A stretch of 64,000 nucleotides of DNA, taken from NCBI RefSeq assembly GCF_000188155.2, contig NZ_KE124774.1, positions 344,735 to 408,734 on the forward strand. The letters run 5' to 3'. The position numbers were made by a program, and so were the translations under genes. Each line of letters starts with the position of its first letter. The stretch's first letter is position 1. Under the pieces are notes generated by a model. It made no database searches, was not told where the DNA came from, and saw only the letters and a program-made list of their open reading frames with translations. Positions 20,324 through 27,899 of this stretch are shown in pieces. The DNA is from Methylocystis sp. ATCC 49242 (GTDB lineage Bacteria > Pseudomonadota > Alphaproteobacteria > Rhizobiales > Beijerinckiaceae).

Positions 20324-21066
20324 TGCTTTTCCTGCTCGCGCGCCGCGGCGCGCAGCGCCGCAAGGTCGCGCTCGGTATCCACCGACGGGGCGGCTTTGTC
20401 CAGCACGGCCGCGTCTATGCGCATACCGGCCTCCAGCGCCCGAAGTTGCTCGAGACGCTCCCGAAGCTCCAGCGCCGAGGGCGGCAGCGCGACGTAGCGC
20501 TCGAAGCTCGCGCGACGAAAGGCGTAGACGCCGACGTGCTTGTAGAGCGGCCCGTCACCGTGGGGCGCCCGGGCGCGGGTGAAATAGAGCGCGCGCATCC
20601 GGTTCGGGCCGATCTGCGTTCCAACCAGTTTCACCGCATTGGGGTCGTCGGCCTCCTCCGGCGCAGCTTGGGTCGCGAGCGTGCCGATGTCCGCCGCTAG
20701 GTCGTCGAGCAGGCCGAGCGCCGCCGCGAGGGCGCCGTCGGGCAGGAAAGGATTGTCGCCCTGCAGATTGACGATGGCGTCGTGGCGCCGGTCGGGATCG
20801 AGCGCCGCCACCGCCTCGCCGATGCGATCGCTCCCGCAGGCGTGGGCGCCGCTCGTCATCGCGACAGTCCCGCCGCCGGCGCGGATGACTTCGGCGATTT
20901 CGACCGAATCGGTCGCCACCGCGACGGGGGCGAGCCCCGCCGCGCAGGCGCGCTCCCATACGCGCGCAATCATTGGCCGCCCGCCGATGTCGGCGAGCGC
21001 CTTGCCGGGAAGCCGGGTCGAGCCCAGCCGCGCAGGGATGACGATGAGCGGCGCGCGCGGCGCCAT
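20320..21066 (-). CDS. kdsB: 3-deoxy-manno-octulosonate cytidylyltransferase
   Basis: Activates Kdo to CMP-Kdo for lipopolysaccharide inner-core synthesis, in the cytoplasm. 248 residues, family length. N-terminal nucleotide-binding motif PARLGSTRLPGKALADIGG; later VNLQGDNPF (Mg/CTP site, Q-G-D) and YKHVGVYAFRR. The start at 21066 (MAPRAPLIV) fits the family; the frame is open further upstream. Middle gene of a lipoprotein-kdsB-pheA set, with 4-nt spacing or overlap on both sides. The kdsB-pheA pairing is common in Rhizobiales. Confidence 0.97.
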   Translation of the reverse strand: MAPRAPLIVIPARLGSTRLPGKALADIGGRPMIARVWERACAAGLAPVAVATDSVEIAEVIRAGGGTVAMTSGAHACGSDRIGEAVAALDPDRRHDAIVNLQGDNPFLPDGALAAALGLLDDLAADIGTLATQAAPEEADDPNAVKLVGTQIGPNRMRALYFTRARAPHGDGPLYKHVGVYAFRRASFERYVALPPSALELRERLEQLRALEAGMRIDAAVLDKAAPSVDTERDLAALRAAAREQEKQ

Positions 21067-21070
21067 TGCG

Positions 21071-21475
21071 TCAGTAGGCGTTGTTGTCCTCGGCCAGCCA
21101 GCCTTTTTCGGTCTTGACGAAATGCAGCGTGCCTTCGCTCGTGTGCACTTCGCTCTTGGCGAAGGTCCGGTCTTCATCGATGCCGAGGAAGGCGCATTTG
21201 CCGCGCTCGCGCTCGTCGCGGCACTTTGCCTCGAAGCCCTCGGGGAACTGGACTTCCGCCTCGTACATCAGCTCCAGCGCGTCGACGTTGTCGCGCTTCA
21301 CCTCGCGGGCGTTGACCTTCTTGAAGGAGACGATCTTCGCGTCCACCCCGTTCTTTTCGAGAATATTGCGCAGGACTTTGGCGCCCGTGGCGTCGCCAGG
21401 CATGTGATCGCCGCAGCCGGCGAGTGCGAGGGCGCCCGCGAGCGCAAGGAAGAGACGCGCATTGAGACTGATCAT
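21071..21475 (-). CDS. Hypothetical lipoprotein
   Basis: A 134-residue protein with a clear lipoprotein signal: hydrophobic residues 7-20 and lipobox LAGC (Cys about 21). The mature part is hydrophilic, with repeated Lys/Glu and the end ..LHFVKTEKGWLAEDNNAY. I do not recognise a family. It lies 4 nt upstream of kdsB on the same strand and is probably cotranscribed, which hints at an envelope role, but that is inference from position only. Confidence 0.7.
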   Translation of the reverse strand: MISLNARLFLALAGALALAGCGDHMPGDATGAKVLRNILEKNGVDAKIVSFKKVNAREVKRDNVDALELMYEAEVQFPEGFEAKCRDERERGKCAFLGIDEDRTFAKSEVHTSEGTLHFVKTEKGWLAEDNNAY

Positions 21476-22005
21476 TATTTCCTCCGAGAGATACGCCGGC
21501 GACGTGACTCGTTTTTGCTTTTTGCACAGCAGGCGCGCTGCCCGCGCACAGTGTCTAGCTGAAAACGCGCCCTCTCGTCGCGACGATTTACCGTTGCAGT
21601 CGGCTTCTGTGAAAATTCATATCAGATAGTTGCAATTTTGTGCAGCGGGAGTAATTTTGAGCCCGCCAAATGAGATGCGTGTCTGGCGACGTCCAGGGGC
21701 CGGGCAAGAAGACCCCAGGCGACCGTAAGCGTTCGATGCGTATCGGCACAACTTCGAATACCCTGCGGAGTGCTCAGGTCCGCCGCATCTCCTGGGTCCG
21801 TGGGGTTGGCCGGCTGGCGGTGGTTGGAGTGGCCTCCTTGAAGCCATCGTCAGTCGGCCGCCTTCGTCCCTGACGACGAAGGCAAAAAGAGCGGTTTACG
21901 CCTGAATGTATGGGAAGCTGGTGAGCCGGGCGCTGCGCCTCGCTGCTCGCGCGCATCCAAATGCGCGGCGCCGCCGGCCGGAGCCGGCGTCGCGAATTCG
22001 CGATC
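21476..22005. other. Gene-free stretch between the lipoprotein gene and rpmG
   Basis: About 530 nt without a convincing gene. Open frames on both strands are short, lack ribosome sites and have no recognisable product. No tRNA or obvious terminator was found. The part near 21476-21600 should contain the promoter of the lipoprotein-kdsB-pheA operon. Confidence 0.4.
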
Positions 22006-22173
22006 TTACTTGATCTTGGTTTCCTTGAACTCGACGTGCTTGCGCGCGACGGGATCATATTTCTTGAACACGAGCTTCTCGGTCTTGGTGCGCGCGTTCT
22101 TCTTGGTGACGTAGAAATAGCCCGTATCCGCCGTGGACAGGAGCTTGATCTTGATCATGGCGGACTTGGCCAT
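22006..22173 (-). CDS. rpmG: 50S ribosomal protein L33
   Basis: 55-residue large-subunit ribosomal protein: [26 protein letters not shown] with the following Arg/Lys-rich stretch and ..[19 protein letters not shown]. This is the alphaproteobacterial form without the zinc-binding cysteines, so it would not be zinc-dependent. Start at 22173 is set by the family; the frame is open upstream. In many alphaproteobacteria rpmG follows topA and rnr. Here the order is kept on the minus strand, but with two plus-strand genes inserted. Confidence 0.97.
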   Translation of the reverse strand: MAKSAMIKIKLLSTADTGYFYVTKKNARTKTEKLVFKKYDPVARKHVEFKETKIK

Positions 22174-22603
22174 CGCTGTCTTTCCAGTCTGTTTTAAGAA
22201 TAGAAAAACGCCCCCGCCGCGTTGGGAAGCGGCGGGCGACGAGATTGCGAGCACCATACGTGCGGCGCGCGTGATGTCAAGACTTGGAGTTCACGCGCCG
22301 GCGCGGGGCGCCATCAAAAGCTATTTTTTCTCAGCGCCATGTAAGAAGCAACAAATTGAAACATTAATTCCTCACTCGGCTTCATTAAGAGCAAATATCA
22401 GCCATAATTGATTTCTTAATTATAAATCAAGCCAATGGATTGAAGCAGTAACCTCGCGCTCGGCGGTTCCTGTTGGGGGCGTGGCGTCTTCGGAGTGGTC
22501 AATTTCCGAAGAGATAATATTCGCCAATGCATGGAGCGCAATGCGTCAGGATGAAAATGGTGAAACCCTGATCTGTTTTGCGTAGGCATCCGGAGTCAGC
22601 AGT
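22174..22603. other. Intergenic region between divergent rpmG and a hypothetical gene
   Basis: About 430 nt. The middle (22320-22440) is AT-rich and may hold the promoters of the two divergent genes. No gene, tRNA or clear terminator is visible. Confidence 0.4.
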
Positions 22604-23527
22604 ATGAGCGTAATCATTGAGAAACGACGCCTTATGGCGCGATTGGAGGAGCTCGAGAGGCGCGTTATTGCTGAAAAACAGCGGCTCGGCGCGGAATTGA
22701 ACGAGCTTGAAACGGGTTTGTATGGGCCGCGCGCCGGTTCCGAATCGAGAAGACCTTCAAGTGCCGCGGGACGCCTCGGCGCGTTCCCGCGGTTCGCTAT
22801 CCTCGCGGCGGCTGCTGTCGTCGCCGGCGCCGCGCTCGCGGGGAATGCGATCCTTCGCGGCCAGAACCCCGAGCGCTTCGACGTTGCGGCGCAGGCCGAG
22901 TTGACAAAGCCCGCAGACAGCAAGGCCGGCGAAAAGAAAACCGCCGCGTTAACCGTTGCGCCGCCCGGTCCGTCACACGGCACTGCGCCGCTCGCGAGTG
23001 GCGACTCCTCGACGCAGCCCATGCCCGCGGCGCTGGAGCCGTTGCCGCCCCCGGCCGCCGCAGCCGCTCGGGCGCCCCAATCGACGACGGACCCGGCGCC
23101 GGCCACGAAACGCGCAAATGAAGACGGTGATCTCAACCATGTTTCGGCGCGTGGCGAGATCGCGCAAACGAAGGAACCAACCTTTGATGTGGCGCCCCCC
23201 GTCGATCTGAAAGCCGAGACGGAGCCCGTTCAGCCCACCATCGAAGCTGAAAAGGATCCGGAGACGGCGGCGCGGAAAAGCGTTGCAAACTGCTTCGTGA
23301 AGGTCGGCGGGCGCGTGCTCTTCGAGCGGAAATGCGCGGTGCTGCGGACCGAGGAGACAAAGGTGAACTTCGAGCTGGAAAAGCCGGTCTCTCTCACGCT
23401 CGATCATGGGAAAACCTGGACGGCGACGCTGGACGGCCGCGCGCTGGGCAGGGTGTTCCACCGCGGGCAATGCTGGGGCGGCAAGCAGGTCTATATCTGC
23501 GCCTTCGGCCTCGCGGCCCGCAGTTAG
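22604..23527 (+). CDS. Hypothetical membrane-anchored protein with N-terminal coiled coil
   Basis: 307 residues, family unknown. Residues 1-40 are heptad-like (KRRLMARLEELERRVIAEKQRL), predicted coiled coil. Residues 63-85 (FAILAAAAVVAGAALAG) form one transmembrane helix. A long Pro/Ala-rich linker (about 95-215) leads to a C-terminal domain with CFVKVGGRVLFERKCAVLRT, DHGKTWTATLDGR and ..QCWGGKQVYICAF, whose cysteines may pair. The layout is cytoplasmic coiled coil, helix, extended linker and small globular domain in the periplasm. Its stop overlaps the end of rnr on the other strand by 4 nt. Confidence 0.6.
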   Translation: MSVIIEKRRLMARLEELERRVIAEKQRLGAELNELETGLYGPRAGSESRRPSSAAGRLGAFPRFAILAAAAVVAGAALAGNAILRGQNPERFDVAAQAELTKPADSKAGEKKTAALTVAPPGPSHGTAPLASGDSSTQPMPAALEPLPPPAAAAARAPQSTTDPAPATKRANEDGDLNHVSARGEIAQTKEPTFDVAPPVDLKAETEPVQPTIEAEKDPETAARKSVANCFVKVGGRVLFERKCAVLRTEETKVNFELEKPVSLTLDHGKTWTATLDGRALGRVFHRGQCWGGKQVYICAFGLAARS

Positions 23528-25818
23528 CGCCTGCGCGCCTTTCCTTTCGCAGGCTTGCGCGCGCCGCGATCGTCGCCGCGCCGGGGGAGGCGGTCTGTTC
23601 GCTTCACCCCGCCGCTCACGACCTCGAATCTCAGCGCCCCGGCGATCGGCGCGGCCTCCAGCAGGCGCACTTCTATAATGTCCGCAAGGCGATAGCTGAC
23701 GCCCGAGCGTGACGTCAGCGCATGGGCGGCCTCGTCATAGGAGTAATATTCCCGCCCCAGGGTCGCCGCAGGAACGAAACCATCCGCTCCCGTCTCGGTC
23801 AGCCGCACGAACAGCCCGGACTTTGTGACGCCGGAAATTCGCGCCTCGAATCGGGTTCCGATCTGGTCGGCGAGGTGGTGGGCGATGAGCCGGTCGACGG
23901 TCTCGCGCTCGGCCGCCATGGCGCGGCGCTCAGCGGCGGAGATTCGCGCGGCGATTTCAGCGAGTTCGCCGGCGCCCATCTCGGGCAGGGCGCCTTCGCC
24001 GAGTTTAAGCGCGCGAATCAGCGCCCGATGCACGATGAGATCGGCGTAGCGGCGGATCGGCGAGGTGAAGTGCGCATAGCGGCGCAGGTTCAGGCCGAAA
24101 TGCCCGTAATTCTCGTGCGTATATTCCGCCTGGGCCTGCGTGCGCAGGATGATCTCGTTGACGATGTTTTCGTGCTCCAGCCCCTTCACGCGTTCGAGAA
24201 TCACGTTGAAATGCGCGGGCTTTAACACCTGTCCCTTGGCGAGCTTCACGCCGATCGTGCCGAGGAACTCCGAAAGGGCGGTGACCTTTTCCTTCGAGGG
24301 CTCGTCATGCGCGCGATAGATGAGCTGCTGGCGGTTCTCCTCCAGCGTCTCGGCCGCCGCGACATTGGCGAGGATCATGAATTCCTCGATCAGCCGATGC
24401 GCCTCGAGCCGGGGCGGAAGCACCACGCGGTCGAATGAGCCGTCTTTCTTGAGCAGGATCTTGCGCTCGGGAAGGTCGAGGTCCAGCGGCGCCCGCAGAT
24501 TGCGCGCGTGCTGCAGCGCCTCATGCGCCGCATAGAGCGGACGCAGAACATTCTCCAGCAGCGCCTTCGTTGTTTCGTCCGGCCGGCCGTCGATCGCATC
24601 CTGCGCCTGCTGATAGGCAAGTTTGGCGTGCGAGCGCATCATCACGCGATGGAAGCTGTGGCCGATCTTCCGGCCCTTGCTCGTGACGCGCATGCGCACG
24701 GCGAGTGCGGGGCGATCCTCGTTCGCGCGCAGCGAGCAGAGGTCGTTGGAGATTCTCTCGGGCAGCATGGGCACGACGCGGTCGGGGAAGTAGACCGAGT
24801 TGCCGCGGTCCAGTGCGTCGCGGTCGAGCGGCGAGCGAGGTTTCACATAATGCGCGACGTCGGCGATGGCGACGGTGAGGACGAAGCCGCCCTCATTGTC
24901 GGGCGACGGGTCGGGGGCCGCATGGACGGCGTCGTCGTGATCCTTGGCGTCGGGCGGGTCGATGGTTACGAGCGGCAGGTCGCGCCAGTCCTCGCGGCCG
25001 TGGAGCGTCGCGGGTTTGGCCCGCTCCGATTCCTCGATCGCCTCGGCGCGGAAAACGTCGGGGATGTCGTGGGCGCGCAGGGCGATGAGGCTCACGGCCT
25101 TCTCGCCGGTCACGGACCCCAGCGTTTCGCGCACGCGGGCGCGGGGGGCGCCGAAGCGTGTCTTGCCGACGAGATCGACATTGACGAGATCGCCGTCTTT
25201 GCCGTCGCCGATGTCGGCCGCTGCGACCATCAGTTCGCGGCCGGCCTGCTTCTTGTCGATCGGCACGATGCGGCCGGCGCCATTGGGCTCGATCCGCAGC
25301 ACGCCGAGCACACGATGGCGCGCCCGCGACAGAAGTTTTACGACCCGGCCGACATAGGGCGGCTCGCCGGGCTCGGCGTCGCGGTCCGGCTCGGCGCGCA
25401 CCAGCGCCCGGTCGCCGACGCCGGCCACGGGTTCGCCTGAAAGCTTCTTGCCGAATTTGGCGCCGCGACCCGAGCGAATGAGGATGCGCGGCGCCGGTCC
25501 CAGCTCGTCTTCGTTCCATTCGACGGGAACGGCGATCAGCTCGCCATCCCGGTCGCGTTCGAGAATATCGACGAGCGCGACCGGCGGCAGCGCGCCCTTG
25601 CGGTTCACGCGGCGCCCGCGCTTCTCGACCACGCCTTCGTCAGCGAGTTCGGAGCGACGGCGCTTGAGCGCGACCCTGTTTTCACCCTTGAGCCCGAAGG
25701 CGCGGGCTATTTCGCGCACCCCGATTTTGCCGGATACGCCCGCTTCCCGTTCTCGGGCGAGAAAAGCGAGGATGTCGTCGCGGGAGGGAATTTCCGGCTG
25801 AATTTTCTTTATCGTCAA
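23524..25818 (-). CDS. rnr: Ribonuclease R
   Basis: Processive 3'-5' exoribonuclease (RNB family) that degrades structured RNA. About 764 residues from the chosen start. Domains in order: N-terminal HTH-like (IPSRDDILAFL...GVREIARAFGLKG), cold-shock domains, catalytic RNB with IDPPDAKDHDDAV (metal-binding Asp residues) and VAIADVAHYVKP, an S1 domain, and a basic tail ..ARKPAKGKARRR. The start is uncertain: no ATG exists near the family N-terminus. TTG at 25818 fits the length, and the frame also stays open to a TTG at 25938. A TATAAG about 60 nt upstream of 25818 could be a -10 element. Confidence 0.93.
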   Translation of the reverse strand: MTIKKIQPEIPSRDDILAFLAREREAGVSGKIGVREIARAFGLKGENRVALKRRRSELADEGVVEKRGRRVNRKGALPPVALVDILERDRDGELIAVPVEWNEDELGPAPRILIRSGRGAKFGKKLSGEPVAGVGDRALVRAEPDRDAEPGEPPYVGRVVKLLSRARHRVLGVLRIEPNGAGRIVPIDKKQAGRELMVAAADIGDGKDGDLVNVDLVGKTRFGAPRARVRETLGSVTGEKAVSLIALRAHDIPDVFRAEAIEESERAKPATLHGREDWRDLPLVTIDPPDAKDHDDAVHAAPDPSPDNEGGFVLTVAIADVAHYVKPRSPLDRDALDRGNSVYFPDRVVPMLPERISNDLCSLRANEDRPALAVRMRVTSKGRKIGHSFHRVMMRSHAKLAYQQAQDAIDGRPDETTKALLENVLRPLYAAHEALQHARNLRAPLDLDLPERKILLKKDGSFDRVVLPPRLEAHRLIEEFMILANVAAAETLEENRQQLIYRAHDEPSKEKVTALSEFLGTIGVKLAKGQVLKPAHFNVILERVKGLEHENIVNEIILRTQAQAEYTHENYGHFGLNLRRYAHFTSPIRRYADLIVHRALIRALKLGEGALPEMGAGELAEIAARISAAERRAMAAERETVDRLIAHHLADQIGTRFEARISGVTKSGLFVRLTETGADGFVPAATLGREYYSYDEAAHALTSRSGVSYRLADIIEVRLLEAAPIAGALRFEVVSGGVKRTDRLPRRGDDRGARKPAKGKARRR

Positions 25819-26098
25819 GACTTTGCTCAGATGGGCGCCGCCGCAAACGCTGTGGCGGACCAGCTCCTTATATTGTGTGCGCCCTTTCAAAACCAACGGC
25901 TGTTTCCGCCGCGGCCCCGCAAGCCAGAGATATGTCAACTTATTGCTAAGGTTTACAGTCGTTCATTGTTTACAGACGAGTTCAAGGCAGGATCGGTCAA
26001 CGAGTGGTCCGTAAAGCTTGTTGTCAATCGATATCGCTCGCACCGGAGCGGCGGGCATTCGGGATTTCGAGGAGGCGGCGTTCGCGCCGTAGGTCGTT

Positions 26099-27811
26099 AT
26101 GGGTGGCAAGATGCGTCGGAAACTCCGCAGCGCCGAATTTGTTTCGGATGAAGGCGGCAATGCAATCATGATTTTCGGGCTTAGCCTGATGCCCGTCATG
26201 CTCATGCTTGGCGCGACGGCGGATTACACCCGCTTCACGACAACCCGCGCAGCGCTGCAGCAGGCGGCGGACTCCGCGGTGCTCACGGTCGCCTCGAAGA
26301 TGACGGAATCGACGACCAACGCGCAGGCCAAGGACCAGGCCCAGGTCGTGCTCAACGCCCAACCCCGGATGACGACCGCCATTGTCACCGGAGCGACGGT
26401 TTCGGAAGACAAGCGGACGGTCTGCGCCACCGCGAAGGTCACCATCCAGAACTCCTTCATGCAGATGGCGCAACTCGCCACGCTGACGCCGACAGTGAAA
26501 TCCTGCGCCAATCTCGCGGGCGGGGCCGATCCGGGAACGACCTATGAAATCGCCCTGGTGCTGGACAATTCGGGGTCCATGAATTCCTCGAGCGACGGCC
26601 AGTCCAAGATCAGCATTCTGAAGTCCGCGGCGAACAGCTTCGTCGACACGATGTTCTCTAAGTCGAACAATGTAAAATTCTCCGTCGTGCCGTTCTCGTC
26701 GGGCGTCGCGGCGGTCGATCCTTCCGAGCCGTCCAGCCGTAACGCAGCCTGGGTCGACAAGAATGGCGCCAACAGCCAGCACTGGATCGCGTTTGGCGGA
26801 AAGACGGCGGCCAACGCCGCAGGCTTCACAAGCCGCTTCGACATTTTCGACAAGCTCAAGGCGAGGAATTCGGCGCTGGATTGGCGTGGCTGCTTCGAGC
26901 CGCAGGTCTATCCGCTGAACGTCAATGATACAACGCCCAATCCGAGCGACGCGGAAACGCTGTTCGTGCCCTTCCTGGCGCCGGACGAGCCGGACAATTC
27001 GGGCTGGGGCGGCAATCCCTACTGGAACAACTATTTCGGTGACAATCCTTCTGCCTGTTCCAGCAGCGCGTCGGGCGCGTGGGCGCGGTTGAGCCGCGCC
27101 TGCAAATACAATGCGACGGGTTCGCTTGGCGGCAGTTTCGGCCCATCGGATTTCAAGGGATCGAGCAGCTTCTGTCCCGATCCCGGCACGCAGCGAATCC
27201 TGCAGCTCACGCAAAAGAAGTCCGACGTCCAAAACAAGATCAATCAACTCGTCGCCAATGGCGCGACCAATCTGCATGAAGGCTTCATGTGGGGCTGGCG
27301 AACGCTCTCGCCGAACGCGCCGTTCTCTGGCGGCCGCGCCTATCAGGCGCCGAAGAACCGCAAGATCATGGTGTTCATGACGGACGGCTTCAACAGCTGG
27401 AACTCCCGCGTGAACACCGCCACCGGCTCGACCTACGACACGCTGGGCTATTACAGCTACAACGGCGCGGAGAACGAGCGTTTCCCCGACGGTTCGCAGG
27501 GCAATGGCGTGAACTATCGCAGCCTGCTCGCCGCCGCGGCGAACAATAGTTCGAGCTACCAGACGATCTCGCGCGCGATGCAGGACGAATTGACCCGGCA
27601 GGCCTGCACGAACGCCAAGACTGCGGGGATCGAGGTCTTCACGATCGGCTTTTCGGTGTCGGGCGATCCGATCGACGCGCAAGGTCTGGCGCTGATGAAG
27701 GAATGCGCGACGAACGAGGACCACTATTTCAAGGCGGAGGACGCCTCGCAGCTCAACGCGGCCTTCTCGCAGATCGGCATCGGCCTCGGAAAGCTGCGCT
27801 TGTCCCTCTGA
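26099..27811 (+). CDS. TadE/TadG-type protein with von Willebrand factor A domain
   Basis: 570 residues. The N-terminus (GGNAIMIFGLSLMPVMLMLG) is the TadE/TadG membrane anchor of Flp-type pilus assembly proteins. A VWA domain follows with MIDAS motif VLDNSGSMNSS and a later ..MVFMTDGFNSW.., ..VFTIGFSVSG... The protein sits in the inner membrane with the VWA part outside and would bind metal-dependent ligands. It lies on the opposite strand between rnr and topA, which are normally adjacent, so it is an insertion into that neighbourhood. No other tad genes are seen in the window, so it is an orphan member. Ends in a good terminator. Confidence 0.88.
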   Translation: MGGKMRRKLRSAEFVSDEGGNAIMIFGLSLMPVMLMLGATADYTRFTTTRAALQQAADSAVLTVASKMTESTTNAQAKDQAQVVLNAQPRMTTAIVTGATVSEDKRTVCATAKVTIQNSFMQMAQLATLTPTVKSCANLAGGADPGTTYEIALVLDNSGSMNSSSDGQSKISILKSAANSFVDTMFSKSNNVKFSVVPFSSGVAAVDPSEPSSRNAAWVDKNGANSQHWIAFGGKTAANAAGFTSRFDIFDKLKARNSALDWRGCFEPQVYPLNVNDTTPNPSDAETLFVPFLAPDEPDNSGWGGNPYWNNYFGDNPSACSSSASGAWARLSRACKYNATGSLGGSFGPSDFKGSSSFCPDPGTQRILQLTQKKSDVQNKINQLVANGATNLHEGFMWGWRTLSPNAPFSGGRAYQAPKNRKIMVFMTDGFNSWNSRVNTATGSTYDTLGYYSYNGAENERFPDGSQGNGVNYRSLLAAAANNSSSYQTISRAMQDELTRQACTNAKTAGIEVFTIGFSVSGDPIDAQGLALMKECATNEDHYFKAEDASQLNAAFSQIGIGLGKLRLSL

Positions 27812-27873
27812 GGCATTGGGAACGACGGCGCTTCGCCCCGGCCGATTGCCGGGGCGCGGCGCGCGAGGGGAAA

Positions 27874-27899
27874 GCCGCCTATTTCGAGGCGGCTTTTTT
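27874..27899 (+). terminator. Terminator of the TadG/VWA gene
   Basis: 7-bp stem GCCGCCT/AGGCGGC (27874-27880 and 27887-27893) followed by six T. The stem overlaps the stop codon of topA, which is encoded on the other strand, so the two convergent genes share these bases. Confidence 0.8.

Noticed and set aside
21617..21873. Small genes on either strand between the lipoprotein gene and rpmG
   Set aside because: No ribosome sites, no homology recognised, composition unlike the neighbouring genes.
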